Of a stretch of DNA of 64,000 nt, positions 1 to 11,139 are shown piece after piece. The notes beneath the pieces were generated by a model. The model saw only the letters and a program-made list of their open reading frames with translations, was not told the origin of the DNA and made no database searches. Made by a program: the position numbers and the translations under genes. The DNA is from CBDATA01 sp965215615 (GTDB lineage: Bacteria; Acidobacteriota; Vicinamibacteria; Marinacidobacterales; Marinacidobacteraceae), in the NCBI GenBank assembly GCA_965215615.1, contig OZ244068.1, positions 1,798,001-1,862,000 on the forward strand, written 5' to 3'. How positions within the stretch are numbered: position 1 is the first letter of the stretch; every line of letters begins with the position of its first letter.

Positions 1-1668
1 CAGAGGGCGTTCTCGAAATACGAGGTCAGCCCGTCCTTCAGCAACGGCTCGTTCGATGCCGGGGATTTCAACGCGGAACGGCTCGCGCTCTGCGATGTCA
101 ACATCCGCCGTCCCAACCTGCGGACCGGTTCCTGTAACGACCAGATGGGCCCCGAGTACCGGTGGCAGTTCAAGAACGACATGACCGTGTTCCGGGAGGG
201 GTTCGGCGGTACCCACCAGTTGAAGTTCGGCTTCGACTACAACTGGATCGACTTTTCGGCGGATGTCGTGAACAACTACTCCGGGACGTTCATTTTCGAT
301 ACCAACGAGGCGTTCGACCCTGCCAACCCGGCAACCCACCCCATCCAGTATTCGCAGTCGCAACCGCGCTACGACGAGGTTCCGGTCCATCACTTTTCGA
401 TCTATGCCCAGGACGACTGGGTGAGCAACCGGCTGACACTGAACCTCGGGCTGCGATACGACCTCCAGTCCGGAACCTTCAACGAGGACATCCGGGAGAT
501 CCAGTTTCCGCTGCCGGTCCCGTTCCACGAGGGTGCGGACCGCCGAGGCGATCTCGACAACCTCGGCCCCCGCGTCGGCTTCGTCTATGACGTTTCCCCG
601 AGCGCGACCGGCCGGACCACCGTCAAGGGCGGTTACGGGAAGTTCTTCGAGAACATCCGCACGCTCACCAACTTCGGCGAGCGCTGGTGGCACCAGGCTT
701 CCACGATCATCATCAACGACCCGGACTTCCTCGATCCGCTGGGCGGCCGCTCCCGCGAGGAATACCTGACGACGGCCGCGCCCAACATCACGGTCCTCGA
801 CAACGACTACGAGCAGCCCTACGCCCACCACTTCAACCTCGGTGTCGCGCACCAGCTCGGGGAAACGGCGGCGATCTCGCTGGACCTGACCCGGGTGATG
901 ACCCGCGCCGACGCGATGTCGAACGTGAACATCAACTACGCGGTGGACGGCGTACGGCCCTACCCGCAGTTCCGGAACGTGAACGCTACCTACTCGCTGC
1001 TCGACCACGACTACCAGGCGTTCTACGCCAAGTTCGAGAAGCGATATTCGAACAACTGGCAGTTCCTCGTCAGCTACACGCTGGCCGAGACGGAGACCAC
1101 CGAGCTCTGGACCCGGGACACGAACCGCGGGAACTGGCTCGCGAGCTTCCCCGGATATTCCGAAGTGACCCGCCCGGGCGACACCGATCGCCGCCACCGG
1201 GTAGTCACGAGCGGCATCCTCACCCTTCCGGGAGACATCCGCCTCTCGGCGATCCTCGACTACCGCTCCCCGCTTCCGGTGCGGGTGGACTCGGGAACGA
1301 ACCTCAACGGCGACGACTACGGCGGCGACCTCGCCCCCGGCTTCTCCGCGGCCAACACCTACGGTTGCCGGAACCTCGACCTTTCGGCGGCGAACGCCTA
1401 CCGCCAGAGCATCGGCCAGAGCCCGGTGACCGATTTCAAGTGCTCCGACTTCCTGAACCTCGATGTCCGCGCCTCGTGGGGTGTCTATCTCGGCATCCAC
1501 CGGGTCGAAGTCGTAGGCCAGGCGCTGAACCTGCTCGACCGCGCGAACTTCGGAACCCCCTCGGGGAACCTCCGCTCCCCGAGCTTCGGCGAGAACGACC
1601 TCGCGCTCTCTCCGAACATCAACGCGCCCTCGCGCCAATTCGAGCTGGCGCTCCGCTACTCGTTCTGA
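1..1668 (+). CDS. TonB-dependent receptor (Oar-like), C-terminal part
   Basis: The reading frame is open from the first base, so the N-terminal signal, carboxypeptidase-like and plug domains lie outside the window. The visible 555 residues are rich in alternating aromatic/polar strands such as HQLKFGFDYNW and LTLNLGLRYD, and end in the aromatic motif FELALRYSF, a typical C-terminal outer-membrane barrel strand. This layout fits the large Oar-like TonB-dependent receptors that are numerous in Acidobacteriota and myxobacteria. They would import large substrates or contribute to the surface layer using energy from TonB; a TonB-like gene lies at 39075. The substrate cannot be told from the sequence. 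The stop is followed by a perfect 8-bp hairpin. Confidence 0.85.
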   Translation, partial: QRAFSKYEVSPSFSNGSFDAGDFNAERLALCDVNIRRPNLRTGSCNDQMGPEYRWQFKNDMTVFREGFGGTHQLKFGFDYNWIDFSADVVNNYSGTFIFDTNEAFDPANPATHPIQYSQSQPRYDEVPVHHFSIYAQDDWVSNRLTLNLGLRYDLQSGTFNEDIREIQFPLPVPFHEGADRRGDLDNLGPRVGFVYDVSPSATGRTTVKGGYGKFFENIRTLTNFGERWWHQASTIIINDPDFLDPLGGRSREEYLTTAAPNITVLDNDYEQPYAHHFNLGVAHQLGETAAISLDLTRVMTRADAMSNVNINYAVDGVRPYPQFRNVNATYSLLDHDYQAFYAKFEKRYSNNWQFLVSYTLAETETTELWTRDTNRGNWLASFPGYSEVTRPGDTDRRHRVVTSGILTLPGDIRLSAILDYRSPLPVRVDSGTNLNGDDYGGDLAPGFSAANTYGCRNLDLSAANAYRQSIGQSPVTDFKCSDFLNLDVRASWGVYLGIHRVEVVGQALNLLDRANFGTPSGNLRSPSFGENDLALSPNINAPSRQFELALRYSF

Positions 1669-1675
1669 ACCGTCC

Positions 1676-1700
1676 CCGGGCGGGCATTCCGTCCGCCCGG
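1676..1700 (+). terminator. GC hairpin after the TonB-dependent receptor
   Basis: An 8-bp perfect inverted repeat (CCGGGCGG / CCGCCCGG) with a 9-nt loop begins 8 nt after the receptor stop codon. There is no T-run, so it would be a weak or Rho-assisted terminator or a 3' stabilising hairpin. Confidence 0.45.
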
Positions 1701-1754
1701 AGGCGCGGGGAGCGGCTACCGACCGGCAATCTCCTTCGCCTATGATTCGGGCGT

Positions 1755-1976
1755 ATGTCCTTCAACACGCTGGCTGCCGCCCGGACTCTCGAAAACGCCG
1801 GGATAGACAGCGCCCAGGCCGAGGCCATCACGGAAACGATCCGCGCCGCCGTGGATGAAAACGCGGCGACCAAGGCTGACCTCGCGGAACTCAAGGAAGC
1901 CCTCACCTGGCGCGTTTTTCTGATCGTGGGCGGCCTCTTGGCGCTGGTCACCGCGCTCAACCGCCTGTTCGGATAA
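1755..1976 (+). CDS. Small coiled-coil, membrane-anchored protein (DUF1640/CCDC90-like)
   Basis: 73 residues. The N-terminal ~50 residues are a charged helix with heptad-like spacing (AEAITETIRAAVDEN, ATKADLAELKEAL). The C-terminal ~20 residues form one hydrophobic transmembrane helix ending NRLFG. This architecture matches the small DUF1640/CCDC90-like proteins found widely in bacteria with no defined function. A TATGAT -10-like hexamer ends 8 nt before the ATG and no Shine-Dalgarno is visible, so the mRNA may be leaderless. It precedes the OLD-family gene by 66 nt; whether it belongs with the defence genes is unknown. Confidence 0.7.
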   Translation: MSFNTLAAARTLENAGIDSAQAEAITETIRAAVDENAATKADLAELKEALTWRVFLIVGGLLALVTALNRLFG

Positions 1977-2042
1977 CGGAATCGGCCCGAGGTGCCGAGA
2001 ACCGGGCGATCCGCGTACCGGGTACCTTCGCCGCCGCCCGCG

Positions 2043-3830
2043 ATGAAACACCTCCATTTCCTCGAGATCGAGAACTTCAAGCGGTTCGGCGCGAAACGGC
2101 GTATCGAGCTCGATCATCCGTCGGTCCTGATCGGCCCCAACAACTGCGGGAAGACGACCGCGATCCAGGCGATCACGCTCTGGTCCCAGGCGGTACAGGC
2201 CTGGTCCGAGAAGAAAGGCGAAGCGCCTCCCGCCGAGCGAAAGGCCACCTCGCTGAACCGACTGGCGATCCCGGCGGTTCCGGTCCCGAGAACCCGATAT
2301 TTCTGGACGAATGCGTCGGTGCGACGCGGCAACGAACCCATCCACCTGAGCATCACCGCCGGCATCCTCCACGAGAACGAGGTCCGGCCGGTCACGATGC
2401 GGTTTCGCAACCAGGGCGACGACCTCGTCTATTGCGAACCAGACGCCGCGACTCTCGAAGACCCGGGACTCATCGCCGCGGCGGCGCGCATCCGGGTGGA
2501 GCTGCTCTACCCCATGTCGGGGCTCGATACCGAGGAGCCAGTGCTCCAGCCGGGTCGGATAGACGTGCTGCTCGGACAGGGCCAGACCGCCCAGGTCCTG
2601 CGAAACCTCTGCCTGATCGTCTTCCGCGACGCTCCGGACTCGTGGAAGCACATCCAGGAACTCATGGAGCAGCTCTTCCAGGTGAAACTCGCCGCCCCAC
2701 GAGAGACGACCCGCGGCAGCATCGAGCTGCAGTACCAGCAGGAAGGTGCCAAGGCTCCGTTCGACATCTCGCTCGCCGGGCGGGGCTTCCAGCAGGTGCT
2801 GCTGATCCTCGCCTACCTCCATTCGCATCCGGGCAGCGTCCTGCTCATAGATGAACCGGATGCCCACCTCGAAATCCTGCGACAGCGCCAGATCTATGTC
2901 CTGCTCCGCGAACTGGCCGCCGAGACCGGATCGCAGGTCATCCTCGTCACCCACTCCGAGGTCGTCCTCGCAGAAGCACTCGGCCACAACCTGACCCTGC
3001 TCCTCAACGGCAGGACGGACGACCTTTCTTCCCGGGCACCGATCCACGCCGCGCTCCGGCTCTGCGGAACGGAGTCCTACGTCCGCGCCCGACAGTGCGG
3101 ACACGTCCTCTATGTGGAGGGCGACACGGACATCCGCATCCTGCGCGCCCTGGCACGACGACTCGGCCACCGATCGGCCGACTTTCTCGACGCGCGCGTC
3201 AACGCCTACTACACGCGGGACATCTTCCCGGCGAAGACCAGGGAGTCCGAACTCCTGCGCGCCGAGGATGGATTCGGCAAGACTCCCCGCGAGCACTTCG
3301 CCGCCATGAAGGGACTCCTGCCGGAGCTTCACGGACTCGCCATCCTGGATTCCGACCAGAAGAACAGCGAAGACCGGGTGGAAGGCGACCTCCAGACGAG
3401 TTTCTGGCGGCGTTACGAAATCGAGAACTACTTCGTGACTCCGGAGCTGCTCACCAATTCCTCGCGGAGCCGGCTCGCCGAGGCCACCCTCTTCCGCGGA
3501 TTCACCGAAGAAATCGAGGAAGCCCTGGACGAGGTCATCCAGCAGCGCGTGTTTCACGACGAAGCTGACTTCGAGGCCTGGAAATCACTCCACGGGGAAC
3601 CGGCGCGCCTGCTCTGGGAAGCCGCCACGCGAGACATCAAGCTCAGCGAATTCGCCGAGGATTTCTTCCGCCGCCTCGCCGCCCGCACCGGCGGCCCGAT
3701 GCTACTCCGAAAGGGCGACCTCGACCGCCTCGTCGCGTTCGCCGACCCCGACCGCATCCCGGCGGAAGTGACGGAGAAACTCGACCGGATCGCCGAACTC
3801 GACGACCGAAGCAAGCCTCTTCCGAGCTGA
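2043..3830 (+). CDS. OLD-family ATP-dependent endonuclease (AAA ATPase + TOPRIM)
   Basis: 595 residues from the ATG at 2043; a GTG at 1992 is possible, but MKHLHFLEIENFKRFG is the usual start of this family. An SMC/ABC-type ATPase covers roughly residues 1-340: Walker A GPNNCGKTT (~residue 30), Walker B LLIDEPDAH (~266) and an H-loop VTHSE. A C-terminal TOPRIM-like domain follows, with the conserved Glu in LYVEGDTD (~356) and the Asp pair in AILDSDQ (~433). OLD proteins are ATP-gated nucleases; the related GajA and phage P2 Old act in phage defence. The gene ends 26 nt before drmD on the same strand, so it may be co-expressed with DISARM as an accessory or be an independent system. Confidence 0.85.
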   Translation: MKHLHFLEIENFKRFGAKRRIELDHPSVLIGPNNCGKTTAIQAITLWSQAVQAWSEKKGEAPPAERKATSLNRLAIPAVPVPRTRYFWTNASVRRGNEPIHLSITAGILHENEVRPVTMRFRNQGDDLVYCEPDAATLEDPGLIAAAARIRVELLYPMSGLDTEEPVLQPGRIDVLLGQGQTAQVLRNLCLIVFRDAPDSWKHIQELMEQLFQVKLAAPRETTRGSIELQYQQEGAKAPFDISLAGRGFQQVLLILAYLHSHPGSVLLIDEPDAHLEILRQRQIYVLLRELAAETGSQVILVTHSEVVLAEALGHNLTLLLNGRTDDLSSRAPIHAALRLCGTESYVRARQCGHVLYVEGDTDIRILRALARRLGHRSADFLDARVNAYYTRDIFPAKTRESELLRAEDGFGKTPREHFAAMKGLLPELHGLAILDSDQKNSEDRVEGDLQTSFWRRYEIENYFVTPELLTNSSRSRLAEATLFRGFTEEIEEALDEVIQQRVFHDEADFEAWKSLHGEPARLLWEAATRDIKLSEFAEDFFRRLAARTGGPMLLRKGDLDRLVAFADPDRIPAEVTEKLDRIAELDDRSKPLPS

Positions 3831-3856
3831 AGCCGTCGCATACACTCCGGCCACCC

Positions 3857-6800
3857 GTGGCCGGAACCGACCTTCTTCTCTCCGAGACACCGCCCGAGGT
3901 CGGCCAACTGGTTCAGGTAAGGCAGCGAACCTGGCTGGTCGAGAACGTCTCTCCGGCTCCGTCTCCCGGCCATTCCGCCCGGGTGAGTCTGAACTGCGCT
4001 GACGACGATGCGCAGGGCGAAGCGCTCGAAATTTTCTGGAGCGCGGAACCCGATCGGAAGATCCTCTCGGAAGAAGCGTGGGCCAGCCTCGGCCAGCAGG
4101 GATTCGACCCGCCACGACGCTTCGCCGCCTACGTGAACGCGCTGCGGTGGAACTCGGTAACCGCTACCGACCCGCGCCTGTTCCAGTCACCATTCCGCGC
4201 GGGAATCCAGCTCGATGCCTACCAGTTGGAGCCGCTCCGGATGGCGCTTGCCATGCCCCGGGTCCAACTCTTCATCGCGGACGACACCGGTCTCGGCAAG
4301 ACGATCGAGGCCGGGTTGATCCTTCGCGAGCTGTTGCTCCGCAAGAAGGCAAAGACGGTCGTCGTCGCCGCACCCGCTTCGGTACTCGAACAGTGGCGCG
4401 TCGAGATGGAGGATCGTTTCGGACTCCGGTTCCGGATCCTGGACCGCAACTACTTTGCCGAAGTGCGGCAGGACCACGGCTACGGCGTGAACCCGTGGCG
4501 CACCGCGAGCCTTTTCCTCGTATCCCACAACCTGCTGATCAGCGACATCTACGCGGGGCCGATGCGCGAATGGCTCGGCGAACGCCTGCCGGGAAGCCTC
4601 TTCGTCCTGGACGAAGCACACCACGCCGCCCCGGCACGTGGGAACCGCTACGCGATCGATTCCAAGTTGACTCGTGCGGTTCGGGACATCAGCGGACGCT
4701 TCGAGCACCGTCTCTTCCTCTCCGCGACCCCGCACAACGGCCATTCCAACAGCTTCTCGGCCTTGATGGAAATTCTTGACCCGTACCGCTTCACCCGCGG
4801 CGTGAAACTCCGTGGCAACCACGAACAGAGCCGACTGCGTCAGGTGATGGTGCGTCGCCTCAAGAACGACATCCGGGAACTCCAGGGTGGCTTTCCGAAG
4901 CGGATCGTGGAATGCCTCGAAGTCGCCGGGCTCCCCGAGGATGCCCCCGAGCTCGAGCTGTCCCGCCTCCTCAACGAGTACCGGGATCTGCGCGAGCAAC
5001 GTTTCAAGCGTGCCACGACGAAACAGCAGGCCAGTGCGGCGCTGCTCACCATCGGCCTCCAGCAGCGTCTGCTCTCGTCCATCGAAGCATTCGCGCTCTC
5101 GCTGGCAAGACACCGCGAGACTGCAGAGCGGCAATGGGCGAAAGACGCGCCGGCCATAGATCCCGACGACAGCTTTCTTCATTCGCAGGGCGCGGACGAC
5201 GACGAGGATTCCACTCCCGACGAGGAGGTCGAGATCGAACTCCTCAACCAGTCGGCGGAGGCCGGACTCTCGCCGACGGCCGAAGCCGCGCGGCTGCGGG
5301 CGCAAGAACGAGAACTCCTCGCGAGGATGGCGACGATCGCGGATCGGGCCCGGGGCTTGCCGGATGCCAAGACCTTGCGCCTCCTCGACTGGATTCGAGA
5401 GAACCAGTGTCCGGAGATGGCCGCCTACGGCACCGCGCCGACAGGACCTCCGGCCCCGTGGACGACACGCCGGGTCATCATCTTCACTGAGAATCGGCAA
5501 GGCACCAAACAGCACCTTCGCAACATCCTCAGCCACGCGATTCGCGGAACCGACCGGGCTTCGGAACGCATCGAAGTCATTGACGGCATGGTGGCCGGCG
5601 ACCGGCGACGCGAGATTCAGCGCCGCTTCAACACGCCCCCCGAGGAAGACCCACTTCGCATCCTCCTCGCCACCGATGCCGCTCGCGAGGGCCTGAACTT
5701 CCAGGCGCATTGCTCCGACTTGTTCCATTTCGACCTTCCCTGGAACCCGGGGCGCATGGAGCAGCGGAATGGGCGCATCGACCGGAAGCTGCAGCAGGCA
5801 GACGAAGTCCATTGCCGTTACTTCAAGCTGCCCCAGCGCCCCGAAGACCATGTCCTTGATGTGCTGGCGCGAAAGACCGAGACGATCAAGCGAGAACTCG
5901 GGAGCCTCTCACGGGTGCTTGACGATGACATCGAGCAGCGGCTCAAGCGGGGCATTCGCCATCAGGATGCCGACCGTCTCGCGCGCGAAATCGAGGGACT
6001 CGGTGCAGATGCGAAGCACCGCCAGGCCGCCGAATCGGAGCTTGCTGATGCCCGGGATCGTCGAGACACCCTGGAGAAAGCCAACGAGACCTGTCGCAAT
6101 CTGCTTGAGCGATCGCGCAAGTGGGTGGGGTACGACGAAAGGGCTTTCCGCGACGCGCTCTCCTGTTCTCTCGAGATCCTTGGTGCAGCCCCGCTGCGCT
6201 CGGACGGCGAAGACGTTTGGCAGTTTCCGGATCTCGCACAGCATCACGGCTGGGAAAACGCGCTCGATGCCCTTCGCCACCCGCGGAAGCCGGACCAGAA
6301 GCTCGCGGTGTGGCGACAATCCACAGCCGTTCGTCCCGTCGTATTCGAGGAGCCGGGCCGGCTCACCGAAGCATCAGTTCATCTGCATCTCGAACACCGG
6401 ATCGCCCGTCGGCTTCTTTCCCGGTTCCGCGCTCAGGGTTTCATCCACCACGACCTTTCGCGGGCATGTCTCGTCCAGACCCGGGATGCCGTTCCGCGCG
6501 TCCTGCTACTCGGACGCCTCTGCCTCTTCGGTGGCAGGGCCGAACGTCTCCACGAGGAACTCACCGTGGTGGCGGCGCGGTGGCGGGACCCCGCACGGCG
6601 GACGGCCCTCCAGCGCTACGCGCGGGAAGCCGAAACACAGGCGCTCGACCTCCTGAAACAGTCTCTCGTCGCCTTTCCCGGCAGCCCTCCGGACCCGGTC
6701 GTCGCGAGGTTCCAGGCATCGGCCGAGCGCGACATCGCAGAGCTTCTCCCGGAGCTCGAAGAGGACGCACGGGAACGGGAGCAGCGAGCGCGGGCAAGCC

Positions 6801-7102
6801 TCGAACGGCGCGGAGAAAAGGAAGCGCAGGATCTGACCGAAGTGCTCCAGCGTCAGCGCAGCCGGGTCGCCGAGAGGCTTGCGAAGTGGGAAGAGGACCA
6901 AGGCTTCCAGCAGCTTTCGCTGTTCGGCGACCTTCGCGAAAAACGGCAGCTACAGGATGACGTACGAGCCTGGAAGTCCCGTATCGAGCAGTTCGACCGG
7001 GAAGTCGAAACGGAGCCCGAGCGCATCCGGGAGTTCTACCGGGTAAAGGCATCACGCTTCGAGCCGGTAGGCCTCACGTACCTCTGGCCACGGAGCAACT
7101 GA
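3857..7102 (+). CDS. drmD: DISARM class 1 protein DrmD, SNF2-like helicase
   Basis: 1,081 residues from a GTG. The SNF2/RapA-type core has motif I DDTGLGKTIEAG (~residue 142), DEAH box VLDEAHHA (~253), motif III LFLSATPHNGH, and a second RecA domain with LLATDAAREGLNFQ and the motif VI-like MEQRNGRIDR (~635). A long charged coiled-coil C-terminal region (residues ~690-1081) is likely an interaction or DNA-tracking part. DrmD is the signature gene of class 1 DISARM and is thought to help remodel or translocate on incoming DNA. drmMI starts 4 nt after its stop. A TACACT hexamer ends 10 nt before the GTG, so an extra promoter here is possible. Confidence 0.93.
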   Translation: MAGTDLLLSETPPEVGQLVQVRQRTWLVENVSPAPSPGHSARVSLNCADDDAQGEALEIFWSAEPDRKILSEEAWASLGQQGFDPPRRFAAYVNALRWNSVTATDPRLFQSPFRAGIQLDAYQLEPLRMALAMPRVQLFIADDTGLGKTIEAGLILRELLLRKKAKTVVVAAPASVLEQWRVEMEDRFGLRFRILDRNYFAEVRQDHGYGVNPWRTASLFLVSHNLLISDIYAGPMREWLGERLPGSLFVLDEAHHAAPARGNRYAIDSKLTRAVRDISGRFEHRLFLSATPHNGHSNSFSALMEILDPYRFTRGVKLRGNHEQSRLRQVMVRRLKNDIRELQGGFPKRIVECLEVAGLPEDAPELELSRLLNEYRDLREQRFKRATTKQQASAALLTIGLQQRLLSSIEAFALSLARHRETAERQWAKDAPAIDPDDSFLHSQGADDDEDSTPDEEVEIELLNQSAEAGLSPTAEAARLRAQERELLARMATIADRARGLPDAKTLRLLDWIRENQCPEMAAYGTAPTGPPAPWTTRRVIIFTENRQGTKQHLRNILSHAIRGTDRASERIEVIDGMVAGDRRREIQRRFNTPPEEDPLRILLATDAAREGLNFQAHCSDLFHFDLPWNPGRMEQRNGRIDRKLQQADEVHCRYFKLPQRPEDHVLDVLARKTETIKRELGSLSRVLDDDIEQRLKRGIRHQDADRLAREIEGLGADAKHRQAAESELADARDRRDTLEKANETCRNLLERSRKWVGYDERAFRDALSCSLEILGAAPLRSDGEDVWQFPDLAQHHGWENALDALRHPRKPDQKLAVWRQSTAVRPVVFEEPGRLTEASVHLHLEHRIARRLLSRFRAQGFIHHDLSRACLVQTRDAVPRVLLLGRLCLFGGRAERLHEELTVVAARWRDPARRTALQRYAREAETQALDLLKQSLVAFPGSPPDPVVARFQASAERDIAELLPELEEDAREREQRARASLERRGEKEAQDLTEVLQRQRSRVAERLAKWEEDQGFQQLSLFGDLREKRQLQDDVRAWKSRIEQFDREVETEPERIREFYRVKASRFEPVGLTYLWPRSN

Positions 7103-7106
7103 CACG

Positions 7107-8921
<1,815 letters not shown>

Positions 8922-8928
8922 AGACGAG

Positions 8929-11139
8929 GTGGTGGTGGCGCGACGGATGGTCGCGCGCGCATGCCTCTACGGAGTGGACCGGAATCCGATGGCGGTGGAT
9001 CTGGCCAAGCTCTCGCTCTGGCTCGCCACCCTCGCCCGAAACCTTCCGCTCACCTTCCTCGACCACGCGCTTCAGAGCGGAGATTCCCTCGTGGGTCTTT
9101 CCGAGAAACAGATCGGCGAGCTCCACTGGGACGCCGGACAACGGGGGCTGTTCGCGGGGGAGGTAAGGCAGGCACTCGCCCAGGCGAGCGACATTCGCAG
9201 GCGTATTCGGAAGACCGGGGACGAGGGCGAAGCCGCGACGCTCTGGCGGGAACTCCAGGAGAAACTGACCCGGATCCGCCTCGCCGGCGACCTGACGATC
9301 AGCGCGTTCTTCGATGGGGCGAAGGCGAAAGAACGCGCCGAGCGGCGACGGCAGATGGTCCGGGGGATCACCGACGGTTTCGCCGATACGCAGCGGGAAC
9401 GCCTGCGCACGCTCCGCGAAGACACCGATCCGCCGCTCGCGCCGTTCCATTGGGAGATCGAGTTCCCGGAGGCATTCGATCGGAAGAACCCCGGATTCGA
9501 TGCCTTTGTCGGCAACCCGCCGTTCGCCGGCAAGAACACGGTGGCCGCCGGGAACCCGGATCACTACCCCGACTGGCTGAAGCAGCAGCATCCGGGGAGC
9601 CACGGCAACTCGGATCTGGTCGCCCACTTCTTCCGCCGGGCCTATGCACTCCTCCGCAAGGGAGGAGCGCTTGGCCTGATCGCGACTAATTCCATCGCCC
9701 AGGGGGATACCCGTTCCACCGGGCTCGCCTGGATCCGGAAAAACGGCGGTGTGATCTACGACGCGACGAGGCGCTACAAGTGGCCCGGAAAGGCCGCCGT
9801 GGTGGTGAGTGTCCTCCACATTGTGCGCGGGCCGATTCCTTCCGAAGTGAAGCTCGACGGCTGCCCGGTGGATCGGATCACCGCATTTCTCTTCCCCGCG
9901 GGCAGTGATGAAGACCCCGCGCGTCTTGACGCGAACGCCGGTCGGAGCTTCGTGGGCAGCTATGTCCTCGGCATGGGATTCACCTTCGACGACACCGACC
10001 GAAAGGGGATCGCGAGCTCGCTCGCCGAGATGGAGCGACTGATCGCGAAGGATCCCCGCAACCGGGAAGTGATCTTTCCCTACATCGGCGGGGAGGAAGT
10101 GAACAAAGACCCCACCCACGCCCACCACCGGTTCGTCATCAACTTCCGCGACTGGCCCCTCCGCCGCGCTGTCATCGGCGGAAAGGGAAGCCCTATCCCG
10201 GCAGCCCGGACCTTCGCCGCTTATCGCGAGGGAGATGTCGCAGCCGAGGAATCGCACCCTTTCACTGCCTCCCGCAACATCGGAACCGCGTGGCGGGATG
10301 CGAACTCGCGCCAACGAACGCTTTGGCTGCGCTCCGGGGTGGTCCCGCTCGACTACCCGGACCCGGTGGCCGCTGACTGGCCAGACCTGTTGGCCATCGT
10401 GGAACGATCCGTCAAGCCGACTCGCGCCCACCTGACGCGGAACGCCATCGGTCGCAGACGCGCCGAGTTCTGGTGGAGATACGGCTCGCTCGCCAAGGAG
10501 CTCTACGAAACCGCCGAAGGCCTGGACCGCGTCATGGTGATTTCACGCGTCACTTCGCACAGTTCCTTCGCGTTCGTCCGGGCACGCATGGTGTTCTCTG
10601 ACGCTCTCATCGTGTTTCCCGTCCCGACCTTCGCCGGGTTCGCTGCCCTCCAGGGCCGACCCCACGAGATCTGGTTCCGCTTCTTTGCCTCGACTTTGGG
10701 GGATGGCCTTCGCTATACGCCATCGGATGTCTTCGAGACCTTCCCCTTCCCCGAGCACTGGACCTCGCGAAACGATCTCGAAGCTCCGGGGCGGGTGTAC
10801 CACGAGCACCGCGCCCGGCTGATGGAGGAGAACAACGAGGGGCTCACCAAGACCTACAACCGCTTCCACGATCCGGAAGAAGGAGACCCCGGCATCCTGC
10901 GGCTTCGGGAACTCCACGCCGAGATGGATCGCGCCGTCCTCGCCGCTTACGGCTGGACGGACATCCCGACCGAATGCGACTTCTTCCCGCTCCACCCGGA
11001 CGAAACGGAAGATGACGAAGCGCCCCGCAAGTACCGCTACCGCTGGACGGACTCCGTCCACGACGACGTTCTCGGACGCCTCATGGATCTCAACGCTGCT
11101 CGCGCTGCCGTCGAGGCGAAAGCGAGAGGAGTCCGATGA
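8929..11139 (+). CDS. drmMI: DISARM methylase DrmMI, C-terminal part (out of frame with the N-terminal part)
   Basis: Up to 736 residues if translated from GTG 8929 (ATG 8947 is an alternative). The frame is open back through GHEDE at 8914-8928 to the GA tract, so these are slippage-separated halves of one gene rather than two designed genes. It starts in a conserved methylase segment (ACLYGVDRNPMAVDLAKLSLWL region) and contains the catalytic adenine-methylase motif FVGNPPFAGKNT (codons at 9505-9540), followed by the target-recognition and C-terminal region. It could be made by reinitiation 8 nt after the upstream TGA, giving a split enzyme. Its stop overlaps the drmA start as ATGA, which links drmA translation to the state of this gene. 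Confidence 0.88.
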   Translation: MVVARRMVARACLYGVDRNPMAVDLAKLSLWLATLARNLPLTFLDHALQSGDSLVGLSEKQIGELHWDAGQRGLFAGEVRQALAQASDIRRRIRKTGDEGEAATLWRELQEKLTRIRLAGDLTISAFFDGAKAKERAERRRQMVRGITDGFADTQRERLRTLREDTDPPLAPFHWEIEFPEAFDRKNPGFDAFVGNPPFAGKNTVAAGNPDHYPDWLKQQHPGSHGNSDLVAHFFRRAYALLRKGGALGLIATNSIAQGDTRSTGLAWIRKNGGVIYDATRRYKWPGKAAVVVSVLHIVRGPIPSEVKLDGCPVDRITAFLFPAGSDEDPARLDANAGRSFVGSYVLGMGFTFDDTDRKGIASSLAEMERLIAKDPRNREVIFPYIGGEEVNKDPTHAHHRFVINFRDWPLRRAVIGGKGSPIPAARTFAAYREGDVAAEESHPFTASRNIGTAWRDANSRQRTLWLRSGVVPLDYPDPVAADWPDLLAIVERSVKPTRAHLTRNAIGRRRAEFWWRYGSLAKELYETAEGLDRVMVISRVTSHSSFAFVRARMVFSDALIVFPVPTFAGFAALQGRPHEIWFRFFASTLGDGLRYTPSDVFETFPFPEHWTSRNDLEAPGRVYHEHRARLMEENNEGLTKTYNRFHDPEEGDPGILRLRELHAEMDRAVLAAYGWTDIPTECDFFPLHPDETEDDEAPRKYRYRWTDSVHDDVLGRLMDLNAARAAVEAKARGVR

